A stretch of DNA of 8,707 nt from DATDRQ01 sp035291645. GTDB taxonomy: Bacteria > Chloroflexota > Anaerolineae > Anaerolineales > UBA4823. The notes below the pieces were generated by a model that had not been told where the DNA came from, did not search any database, and saw only the letters and a program-made list of their open reading frames with translations. Positions 1 to 6,231 of the stretch are shown one piece after another. A program made the position numbers and the translations under genes. The DNA lies in NCBI GenBank assembly GCA_035291645.1, contig DATDRQ010000126.1, positions 1-8,707 on the forward strand, in the 5' to 3' direction. Position 1 is the stretch's first letter; each line of letters begins with the position of its first letter.

Positions 1-84
1 GGAAAAGACAGGTCCTAAGCCAAGGAAGAGCAGGAATCCCAGCCGTACTCGATACTGTACGTCGTCTTCCAAGCTGGCCTTCAT
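1..84 (-). CDS. Possible N-terminus of an unidentified membrane protein (partial)
   Basis: Reading leftward from an ATG at 84-82, the minus strand is open for 28 codons to the window edge. It begins MKASLEDDVQYRVRLG and continues into a hydrophobic run (GFLLFLGLGPVF) that looks like a membrane segment or uncleaved signal anchor. A short charged N-terminus followed by a hydrophobic helix is a typical start for an inner-membrane protein. There is no clear Shine-Dalgarno sequence upstream, and I do not recognise the family. If real, it would be transcribed divergently from the regulator-jet operon and would share the 85-288 intergenic region. A 28-codon open frame can occur by chance, so the call rests mainly on the hydrophobic pattern and on the lack of any other gene here. 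Confidence 0.35.
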   Translation of the reverse strand, partial: MKASLEDDVQYRVRLGFLLFLGLGPVFS

Positions 85-193
85 TACACAATCGTTGGAC
101 ATAAGGCGGCCACTCAGAACAGCGACACAGGATGCTTCAAGGCGAGCTGACTGCATGAAACCAGACATTTGTCGAAGAATCCGGCCAAATTAC

Positions 194-222
194 TTGACAA
201 CCTGCCTGAACAGTCGTATACT
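194..222 (+). promoter_or_regulatory. Sigma70-type promoter of the regulator-jetABCD operon
   Basis: A consensus -35 hexamer TTGACA (194-199) is followed by exactly 17 bp and a -10 hexamer TATACT (217-222, five of six consensus bases). Transcription would start near 229-230, giving a leader of about 60 nt before the ATG at 289. This is the strongest promoter-like match I saw, and it sits where the operon needs one. It also argues against the upstream in-frame TTG at 169 as the regulator's start, because that codon lies upstream of the -35 box. Confidence 0.75.
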
Positions 223-231
223 AAGACAAAT

Positions 232-245
232 AGAACATCTGTTCT
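232..245. promoter_or_regulatory. Operator dyad 1 (AGAACA-TC-TGTTCT)
   Basis: This is a perfect inverted repeat with 6-bp arms and a 2-bp centre, just downstream of the predicted transcription start. It is placed to block promoter escape. The core GAAC-N4-GTTC matches the core of the Gram-positive type LexA/DinR box (CGAACRNRYGTTYG), agreeing at 11 of 14 positions by my count. The first gene of the operon encodes an HTH protein, so autoregulation by that protein is the simplest reading and LexA/SOS control is the alternative. The dyad is seen directly; the identity of the binding protein is inferred. Confidence 0.6.
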
Positions 246-246
246 T

Positions 247-260
247 ACAACAAATGTTCT
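247..260. promoter_or_regulatory. Operator dyad 2 (ACAACA-AA-TGTTCT)
   Basis: This is a second, imperfect copy of dyad 1. The right arm TGTTCT is identical and the left arm differs at one base. It starts 15 bp after the first copy, so two dimers could bind side by side, about one and a half helical turns apart. It lies within the untranslated leader upstream of the ATG at 289. The close repeat of the same pattern makes chance less likely for both. Confidence 0.55.
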
Positions 261-288
261 TGCGAAGGAATTCTCTCATACGAATCCG

Positions 289-540
289 ATGATGAAAAGA
301 CTGACCACGACCGGACGAATTTCAATCCTCCTTGGCAAGCAGCAGGCTGCCACCGGTGAGCGGGTTTCCCCTCGCCGCCTAGCCGAAATTGCGGGCGTGC
401 CGAAAGACCTGGTCTACCGCCTGGACGCCGGCCAGGCTCGTTACATCGATCTCAACTCTCTGTCCCGCTTATGTGAAGCCCTGTGTTGTGAGCCGCACGA
501 TCTCCTGGTTTGGGTGGATAACTATGACTCTGGCAGCTAA
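289..540 (+). CDS. Cro/C1-type HTH transcriptional regulator (HTH_26-like)
   Basis: The 83-residue protein has a single helix-turn-helix domain at about residues 27-72 (SPRRLAEIAGVPKDLVYRLD, then ARYIDLNSLSRLCEALCCEPHDLL). It matches the compact Xre/HTH_26 style, in which helix 2 (LAEIAGV) and recognition helix 3 (KDLVYRLD) are followed by the family's LxxLCxALxCxPxDLL segment. It probably binds DNA as a dimer and represses its own operon through the dyads at 232-260. The start is ATG at 289, or 292 (tandem ATGATG). A longer in-frame form from a TTG at 169 is unlikely because that codon precedes the promoter. The ribosome site is poor: GAAGGA at 264-269 is about 19 nt away. The last 17 nt overlap jetA, which suggests translational coupling. 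Three cysteines (62, 66, 67) sit in the C-terminal helix; a redox role would be speculation. Confidence 0.8.
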   Translation: MMKRLTTTGRISILLGKQQAATGERVSPRRLAEIAGVPKDLVYRLDAGQARYIDLNSLSRLCEALCCEPHDLLVWVDNYDSGS

Positions 541-2011
541 TCCCTTTGATCTCCTGCCAACCAACCTGTTCAACCTCTTCAGCACTCAGGGTTACGCGAA
601 CTTACAACGCCACTACATGGCCATCCTGCTGCGTATCTACGCCCTGGCAGAGTTCAACCGCTTTGGCCTGGCACGCGAAGTAGTCCTGGCTGAGATCGTA
701 GATTACCTGAAGATCGAAGGCACATTGGCTGAAGTCGCTGCTCAGGCCGATTCGGAGATTCCTTCACAATCGGGTGCCGCTGGCGAATCCATCCGAACAC
801 ACACCGCACCCTTAACGGGGCAGCAATCCGAAAACGATTACGCCGCTTACCTGCTGCGCCGCCTGGATGAGACCGGCTGGATCGAACGCGAGCAGCACAC
901 CGACTACTCGGAAACGATTGTCCTGCCCGATTATGCCTTCGCCCTCCTGGAAGCGTTTCGCAATATACAGGAACAGAAACCGCACGAATTTACCGGACAA
1001 CTCTACACCGCCCACCAGCTTGTGACCGCCTCTCAAACCAACAAAGATTTCTCTCCTTCCCTGGCTGTCACCCAGGCCTACGAAAACGTGCGCCAGGTGG
1101 TGCGCGGGTTGAGCGAGTTGAACCACAATATCCGCCGCTATATCGAGCGCGCCACGCGTGGCAAAGACGCCGCCGAGCTGCTCCATCTGCAGTTCGACGA
1201 TTACGCCAAAACCCTCGGGCCGACCTACCATGCTCTTAAAACATCCGACCATGTTTCCCGTTACCGCCAGGACATTATCAGCCAGTTCCAGGCCTGGCAG
1301 TTGGACGGCGAATGGTTGGATGGGGCCGCCGAAGATATGGCTATGCACAGCCGCCTCAGCCCTGCCCAGGCTGGAATGGAGATCAGCCACTACTTGCAAT
1401 TCGTAGTTCACCAGCTAGAGAGCTTGGATCCCCTCCTCGAAGACATCGACCACCGCCACATGCAGTACCTGCGCACTTCCCTGCGCCAGATCCGCTACCA
1501 GCTCGTCAACGCCGATGGCAGTTTCAAAGATCGTCTGGCTTCACTTGCGCAGGGGTTGGCCTCATTGAAGGACGAGGATCTGGCCGAGCTTCCGGACGAT
1601 GCGCCTGCGCCTCGACAGCACCCGGTTCAGGAGCCCGACCTACACAGCTACTTCACCCCTCCGCAGCGTCGCGCCCCCTTCACCCCGGTGGAGGTCGTCG
1701 CTCACGTGCTCTATCCTGCCGAGCTGGCCGAAATGCATGCTGCCACCCTCCAGGATGTCACCCAGGCCCTGTCTCCGGGCAGGGTGAACCGGGCGGTCAT
1801 GAGCTGCTTCAACGGCCACAAGAAGCTGCACCTCTCTGAGCTGCATCCCGCTCTGTTGAGCGACCTGCACTGGTTAACCACTATCATTGCCTATGCGCAT
1901 CACCCCGAAGTCGCTTACGGGTTGGAGATGGCCGAGGGTGAACCCGTCGAAGTCCATTCCTTCCGCATCGCTCCCTTCCACCTCGTCAAGCTTACGAATG
2001 GTTCTTCCTGA
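524..2011 (+). CDS. jetA: Wadjet/condensin-like kleisin subunit JetA
   Basis: This 495-residue cytoplasmic protein is the kleisin-type subunit (MksF/MukF counterpart) expected to bridge the JetC ATPase heads and bind JetB. The N-terminus (NPFDLLPTNLFNLFS, then RHYMAILLRIYALAEF at about 30-45) and a winged-helix-like stretch at about 107-145 (LLRRLDETGWIERE followed by IVLPDYAFALLEAF) fit the divergent JetA family used in Wadjet types other than type I. A long helical middle region contains RRYIERATRG near 204. A proline-rich linker near 360-385 precedes a C-terminal helical domain. The start is ATG 524, with GGTGGA 5 nt upstream, and it overlaps the regulator gene by 17 nt. An upstream in-frame extension to 389 only reads the regulator out of frame. 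Identification rests on these motifs plus position before jetB, jetC and jetD; sequence conservation of JetA families is low. Confidence 0.8.
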   Translation: MTLAANPFDLLPTNLFNLFSTQGYANLQRHYMAILLRIYALAEFNRFGLAREVVLAEIVDYLKIEGTLAEVAAQADSEIPSQSGAAGESIRTHTAPLTGQQSENDYAAYLLRRLDETGWIEREQHTDYSETIVLPDYAFALLEAFRNIQEQKPHEFTGQLYTAHQLVTASQTNKDFSPSLAVTQAYENVRQVVRGLSELNHNIRRYIERATRGKDAAELLHLQFDDYAKTLGPTYHALKTSDHVSRYRQDIISQFQAWQLDGEWLDGAAEDMAMHSRLSPAQAGMEISHYLQFVVHQLESLDPLLEDIDHRHMQYLRTSLRQIRYQLVNADGSFKDRLASLAQGLASLKDEDLAELPDDAPAPRQHPVQEPDLHSYFTPPQRRAPFTPVEVVAHVLYPAELAEMHAATLQDVTQALSPGRVNRAVMSCFNGHKKLHLSELHPALLSDLHWLTTIIAYAHHPEVAYGLEMAEGEPVEVHSFRIAPFHLVKLTNGSS

Positions 2012-2020
2012 TCAATTCAC

Positions 2021-2044
2021 GACTCCACTGATTGCCTTGGAGTC
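2021..2044 (+). repeat. Hairpin in the jetA-jetB gap
   Basis: GACTCCA (2021-2027) and TGGAGTC (2038-2044) form a perfect 7-bp stem with a 10-nt loop, starting 10 nt after the jetA stop codon. There is no T-run after it, so it is not a standard intrinsic terminator. It could stabilise or delimit the jetA mRNA end, or adjust subunit ratios between jetA and jetB. Function is inferred only. Confidence 0.4.
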
Positions 2045-2081
2045 ACTCATGCCAGTTGAAAGAACGATTTGGTAACGAAGA

Positions 2082-2726
2082 ATGATGAGTAACGATACCT
2101 CCAACCTCCTTGTTTCCACCGGTCTGCCCGAAAAAGCCCAGCGCGAGATCCCCCGCCTGGTGAACCGCCTGCTCGGGCAGACCTTCCTCTACCAGGACAA
2201 AGACGAAGACAAAGACGATTATTATTTCGTCCACCGCCATCGGGCGGTCTTCGAAGATCTGGTGGGCTTGGCTGGTTTCAGCCTGCTCCACGACGACTAC
2301 CACCGCATTTTCCAGGTGGTCTCCGATTACAGCTACTGCCGCGCCCACTATAAGCTGGACGAGACTTTGATGATCGTGGTCTTGCGAAAACTGTACGAAG
2401 AACACGTGGAGCGCCTGAGCCTGGCCAGCGACCCGGTAGTCACCATCGGAGAAGTGCGTGAGGAGTACCGCACCATCACCGGAAAGGAGCGCGACCTGGG
2501 CGTGGTGCAGTACGAAACCCTGTTGCACCGCCTGAAAGCGATGGGACTCATCGACACCCTGGATGGACGCACCATCGACGTGCATGATGCCGAAGCCCGG
2601 CTGCGCTTGCGCGGCTCGGTGCGCATGATCCTGCCTGTCCAGACCGCCGATGAGTTGGAAGCCTGGGTGCGAAGGTATCGCACTCCCGTTTTGGAGAACT
2701 CCCCTGGTCTTGAAGGCTCTGAATGA
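2082..2726 (+). CDS. jetB: Wadjet winged-helix (KITE-like) subunit JetB
   Basis: This 214-residue acidic protein corresponds to MukE/MksE and should bind the JetA kleisin and help load the SMC complex on DNA. An acidic patch (DKDEDKDDYYF, about 41-51) is followed by two winged-helix-like units. The first is at about 55-100 (AVFEDLVGLAGFSLLHDDYHRIFQVV). The second is at about 104-200, with LDETLMIVVLRKLYEEHVE, a basic/polar helix and LLHRLKAMGLIDTLDG. The segment LDETLMIVVLRKLY is typical of the DUF4194/DUF6063-like JetB proteins. The start is ATG 2082 or the next codon, ATG 2085, and the ribosome site is weak (CGAAGA directly upstream). It lies 70 nt after jetA and 84 nt before jetC. Assignment is by operon position and general fold pattern, with moderate sequence support. 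Confidence 0.8.
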   Translation: MMSNDTSNLLVSTGLPEKAQREIPRLVNRLLGQTFLYQDKDEDKDDYYFVHRHRAVFEDLVGLAGFSLLHDDYHRIFQVVSDYSYCRAHYKLDETLMIVVLRKLYEEHVERLSLASDPVVTIGEVREEYRTITGKERDLGVVQYETLLHRLKAMGLIDTLDGRTIDVHDAEARLRLRGSVRMILPVQTADELEAWVRRYRTPVLENSPGLEGSE

Positions 2727-2764
2727 ATCCTGCTCCTTTTCAAACTCCAATCGTTCGTTCCTAA

Positions 2765-2803
2765 AGAGGCAAACCGATTATGGTCCTCCCTGTTCGACAA
2801 TGA
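2765..2803 (+). other. Short leader-like ORF with its own ribosome site, upstream of jetC
   Basis: A good Shine-Dalgarno-like AGAGG (2765-2769) lies 10 nt before an ATG at 2780, which opens a seven-codon frame (MVLPVRQ) ending in TGA at 2801-2803, just 7 nt before the jetC ATG. jetC itself has only a weak site (GAGA). Ribosomes ending on the mini-ORF could therefore reinitiate at jetC. The ORF is too short to be supported as a protein; it is listed because it may explain how jetC is translated. Confidence 0.3.
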
Positions 2804-2810
2804 GAAAAAC

Positions 2811-5800
2811 ATGAAAACTCTTACCCGCATCCGCCTGATCAACTGGCACCTCTTCGAGAACACCACCATCACCTGCCAGGGAACCACTTACTTTATCGGC
2901 ATCAACGGTGCCGGGAAATCAACCATCCTCGACGCGGTTCAGTTTGCTCTGGTGGGAGGCCAGCGCGATGTGCGCTTCAATCAGGCTGCCCTGAGTGGGA
3001 GCAAGCGCACCCTGGCCAGCTACGTGCGCGGCGAGCTGGGCACGGAAAGCCAGCGCTACCTGCGCGGTGATGCTACCGGAGTGGTGGCTCTGGAGTTCCG
3101 CAACCCAGATGGCACGTTCTTCGTCAACGGTGCGGTCATTGATGCTTATGCTGATGGCCGTAATCCCGATGTCGCCTACTTCATTGTTCACTCCGCTGCC
3201 CTGGACGATGCCTGGTTTTTCAAATCCCCAGGTCAGCTTTTCGAGACCCGCCTTTTCAAGCGCAATCTCGAACAGGTCGCCCTGCTCCCCGGAGGGCGCG
3301 CCCAGGTCTTCACCCGCCTGGAGGATTACCGCGTTCACCTGTTGAACCGCCTTGGGCAGCTCAAGGAATCCTTCCCGGCCAAGATCGTCAAAGGCCTGGC
3401 GTTCAGCCCGCTGACCGATATCCGTTCCTTCGTCCATAATTACCTGCTCGACGAGAATTTGGTGGACATCAAGACCCTCCAGGCCCAGTTGGAGACCCTG
3501 CGGCATTTCGAAAGCCTGGCGGCCGATGTGCGTGAGCGCATCGCGGCCCTGAACGGCATCGAGGAGTTGGACAAGGAGCGTGCGTCAAACCGCCGGCGGC
3601 GGCTTTCCAACGGCTACATTGCGCGCCGCGCCCGCGGCGATTTCCATAGGACGGAGCTGAAGAACACCCGCCTGGAGTTGGATGAAATCCGCCTGAATCT
3701 TGAACGAGCCGGGATCCAGCGCGAAGAGATGGGCCACCGCCTGCGCCACGCCCAGTCGGCCCTACTGGATGCCCAGGTGACCCTGCAAACCGACTCCACC
3801 GCGGCGCGCGAAAAAGGGTTGCACGCCAGGCTCACGGGGGTGGAAAGCGAGCTGGAGGCTCTCAACCGTCGGGCGAGTCAGATGGCCCAATCGCTGGCCC
3901 GCGAAACGGCAGACGCCCGCAAACTGCGCAGCCTGCTTCTGGAAGAAGGCGCCGCCATCCCCGCCGCCATCGAAGAATTCCTCACCCTTTCTCACTTCAC
4001 ACCGGATGGCTTCTCTTCAGATTCCGTCTGGAACCAGAACCAAATCAGCGGTTTGCTGTCGGCCGTCGGCGGTCTCCACACCGATCTGGCTGCCCTCGGC
4101 AAAGAATTCTCCCGCCAGGAAGCCCTCCTCAACGAAGAAGCCCGCCGGCTGCGCGCCGAGGGCGCTCAAATCGAAGACGAAATCCGCAAGCTGCGTACCG
4201 GCGATCGGGAGGTCAGCTACGAGACTGAGGCTCCCCAGGCCATGCGCCTGCGCCGGCTGCTGCGCGCTGAGCTGGGTCTGAAAGCTGATGAGGCCATCTT
4301 CCTCTGCATGGCCCTACAGGTGCCCGATCCCGCCTGGCAAGACGCCGTGGAGGGCATCCTGGGCGCGCAGCGCTTTACCCTGCTGGTGCCGCCGGCCCAT
4401 TACGACGCAACCATGCGCCTGTACCAGGAGCGGCGTCACAAGGATGGTCTGCACGGCGTGGGACTTCTCGACACCGCCCGCATCCTTGGGGAAGCTTCGC
4501 GCAGGGGACCTTCCACCAACCAAGCTTCCCTGGCGGCCGAAGTCCAGGCGGAGCACCCTGCTGCCCGAGCCTATGTGGATCTGCTGCTTGGACATTACCA
4601 CAAGTGCAACAGCCTGGAGGAGCTGCGCGATCACCGCACGGCCGTCACCCAGGAATGCTTCGTGCGCCGCAATTTCACCACCTCTCACCTCAACCCCCAG
4701 GTCTATCGCCGCTGGTTCATCGGCGAACGGTCGAATCCACGTCAGATCGAACAACGCCAGACCCGCCTGGCAGAAATTGCTGCGGCTATGACCGAACTCA
4801 ACGAGCGGTCACTGCGCATCCGTGAGAAACTGGCGCTGACGCTCGAGAAAGCTCGCTCGCTGATCGAGCTGGAAAACGCCTTGCCAGACCTGGACAGACT
4901 GCCTCCCTTGGCCAGAGAAAGCGACGCCATCCAGGCCGAACTGGCTGCGCTCGATCTGCGCACGATCGAGTCGCTGCGCGTCGAAGTGGCGCGGCGCCAG
5001 GCGGAGGCCGAACGATTGCAGGATGAAACTGCCAATCTCGAGCGCCACATTGGAAACCTGGAAGCCAGGGCGCAGTCCCTGGCCGAAGGAGCCATCCCCC
5101 GCCTTGAAAAGGAAATCGACGAAGCCCTCCGCAACGCTGAGGGGTTCCTGACCCAGGAGGTGGAAGACGATGCTGGCCGGCAGGATCTCCTGGCCGGGAT
5201 CGAGAAAGAATATAACAGCCGCCTGGAGCGCCAACCGGTTGAGACGATCTTACAAAACGCCTCACGCTATGAGAACGATTACCAGGCTGCCGAGTCGCGC
5301 AGCCGTGACCGCCTGCGAGAAGCCAAGCACGCTTACAGCCTGCGCTACGATTTCGGCTACGACGACCAGGAAGAAGCCGCTCGTTATCTGGCAGAGCGCG
5401 ACAAGCTGGTCGGGTCGGAGCTTCCCGAGTACGAAGCGCGCATTTCCGAGCAAAGAGTTCTGGCCGAGCAAGAGCTGGTGGAGAACTTCATCCACCGCCT
5501 GCGCGAGCAGATCGAAGAGGCTCGCCAGCAGCTTGTTTACCTGAACAGCACACTGGCGCAGCTTCGCTTCGGTGGCGAACGTTTCGAATTCTTAACCCAA
5601 CCTGCGTCCGGCCTGCGCCAGATGTACGACTTAGTTATGGACAGCCAGAGCGTGCTGGGAACTTCGCTCTTCGAGTCCGACTTTCGCCAGAAGCATCAAC
5701 AAGGCCTGGATCTGCTCTTCGAGCGCCTGGCAGCCGCAGGACGGGCTGCCGATTCGAACGAGACGATGCTGTCCGAGTTACGGGAACTTCAGGATTATCG

Positions 5801-6224
5801 CAACTACCTGCAGTACGATATCCGCATCCACTACCCGAATGGCGACCGGGCCTTGTTGAGCCAGATCAACGCTAAAAAATCTGGCGGTGAAACCACCACC
5901 CCCTTCTACGTAGCCATGGTGGCTTCATTTGCCCAGGCCTACCGCCTGAACCAGCCGCGCCCCTCCGACACGATTCGCCTGGCCCTGTTCGATGAGGCCT
6001 TTGGCAAAATGGACACCGCCCGCACCGCCAGCGCGCTCCAGTTCATGCGTGATACCGGTCTACAGGTGTTGCTCGCCACCCCGCCCGACAAGTCCGGCTC
6101 GCTGCTGCCTAACGTGGACAGCGTGCGCACGGTGGTGCGCAAGAACAGCCACGCCTTCGTGATCGAGATCGATAAAGCCGAGATGCTGGAAGAGCTGGAT
6201 AGCCAGCCAACCTTCACGGAATAG
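2811..6224 (+). CDS. jetC: SMC-like ATPase JetC of the Wadjet system
   Basis: This 1137-residue protein is the motor ATPase (MukB/MksB/SbcC-like) that dimerises, binds DNA and drives loop extrusion. The N-terminal head starts with the family-typical MKTLTRIRLINWHLFEN. Walker A is GINGAGKST at 30-38, followed by DAVQFAL. Coiled-coil segments rich in Leu, Glu and Arg span about 230-385 and 420-465. A hinge follows at about 470-650, with EAIFLCMALQVPDPAWQDAV and the RFTLLVPPAHYD segment. The returning coiled coil spans about 643-926. The C-terminal head has the signature KSGGE at 1023-1027, Walker B LALFDE with D1061 and catalytic E1062, a D-loop (GKMD, 1065-1068) and an H-loop-like LLATPP region. 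All ATPase motifs are intact. The start at ATG 2811 is fixed by family similarity. The gene is in the same frame as jetB with no stop between them. It ends 7 nt before jetD. Confidence 0.93.
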   Translation: MKTLTRIRLINWHLFENTTITCQGTTYFIGINGAGKSTILDAVQFALVGGQRDVRFNQAALSGSKRTLASYVRGELGTESQRYLRGDATGVVALEFRNPDGTFFVNGAVIDAYADGRNPDVAYFIVHSAALDDAWFFKSPGQLFETRLFKRNLEQVALLPGGRAQVFTRLEDYRVHLLNRLGQLKESFPAKIVKGLAFSPLTDIRSFVHNYLLDENLVDIKTLQAQLETLRHFESLAADVRERIAALNGIEELDKERASNRRRRLSNGYIARRARGDFHRTELKNTRLELDEIRLNLERAGIQREEMGHRLRHAQSALLDAQVTLQTDSTAAREKGLHARLTGVESELEALNRRASQMAQSLARETADARKLRSLLLEEGAAIPAAIEEFLTLSHFTPDGFSSDSVWNQNQISGLLSAVGGLHTDLAALGKEFSRQEALLNEEARRLRAEGAQIEDEIRKLRTGDREVSYETEAPQAMRLRRLLRAELGLKADEAIFLCMALQVPDPAWQDAVEGILGAQRFTLLVPPAHYDATMRLYQERRHKDGLHGVGLLDTARILGEASRRGPSTNQASLAAEVQAEHPAARAYVDLLLGHYHKCNSLEELRDHRTAVTQECFVRRNFTTSHLNPQVYRRWFIGERSNPRQIEQRQTRLAEIAAAMTELNERSLRIREKLALTLEKARSLIELENALPDLDRLPPLARESDAIQAELAALDLRTIESLRVEVARRQAEAERLQDETANLERHIGNLEARAQSLAEGAIPRLEKEIDEALRNAEGFLTQEVEDDAGRQDLLAGIEKEYNSRLERQPVETILQNASRYENDYQAAESRSRDRLREAKHAYSLRYDFGYDDQEEAARYLAERDKLVGSELPEYEARISEQRVLAEQELVENFIHRLREQIEEARQQLVYLNSTLAQLRFGGERFEFLTQPASGLRQMYDLVMDSQSVLGTSLFESDFRQKHQQGLDLLFERLAAAGRAADSNETMLSELRELQDYRNYLQYDIRIHYPNGDRALLSQINAKKSGGETTTPFYVAMVASFAQAYRLNQPRPSDTIRLALFDEAFGKMDTARTASALQFMRDTGLQVLLATPPDKSGSLLPNVDSVRTVVRKNSHAFVIEIDKAEMLEELDSQPTFTE

Positions 6225-6231
6225 TCGAAGA

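Larger units (their letters stand above)
85..288. other. Intergenic control region upstream of the defence operon
   Basis: This roughly 200-bp stretch is less GC-rich than the genes and holds no convincing gene of its own. It contains the promoter at 194-222 and the tandem dyads at 232-260. It also contains isolated exact or near half-sites of the same motif: AGAACA at 116-121, and TGAACA at 207-212 inside the promoter spacer. It would also serve the possible leftward gene at 84-1, though I see no convincing leftward promoter. Confidence 0.6.

Noticed and set aside
169..288. 40-residue N-terminal extension of the HTH regulator from a TTG codon
   Set aside because: The TTG lies upstream of the promoter -35 box and the extension would read through the promoter and operators. 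The ATG at 289/292 is the better start.
95..292. 65-codon + strand open frame across the promoter region
   Set aside because: Starts with a non-ATG codon, has an Arg-rich unstructured product and runs through the promoter and operators.
389..523. 45-residue N-terminal extension of JetA
   Set aside because: It is only the HTH gene read in another frame. The ATG at 524 has a suitable ribosome site and gives the family-like N-terminus.
812..1411. 199-codon open frame antisense to jetA
   Set aside because: Mirror frame of a GC-rich gene; no motif, ribosome site or context supports it.
2043..2750. 235-codon open frame antisense to jetB
   Set aside because: It covers jetB almost exactly and its His/Gln/Val-rich composition is typical of an antisense shadow.
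2919..3506. 195-codon open frame antisense to the jetC N-terminal head
   Set aside because: Shadow of the highly conserved ATPase coding sequence; no independent coding signal.
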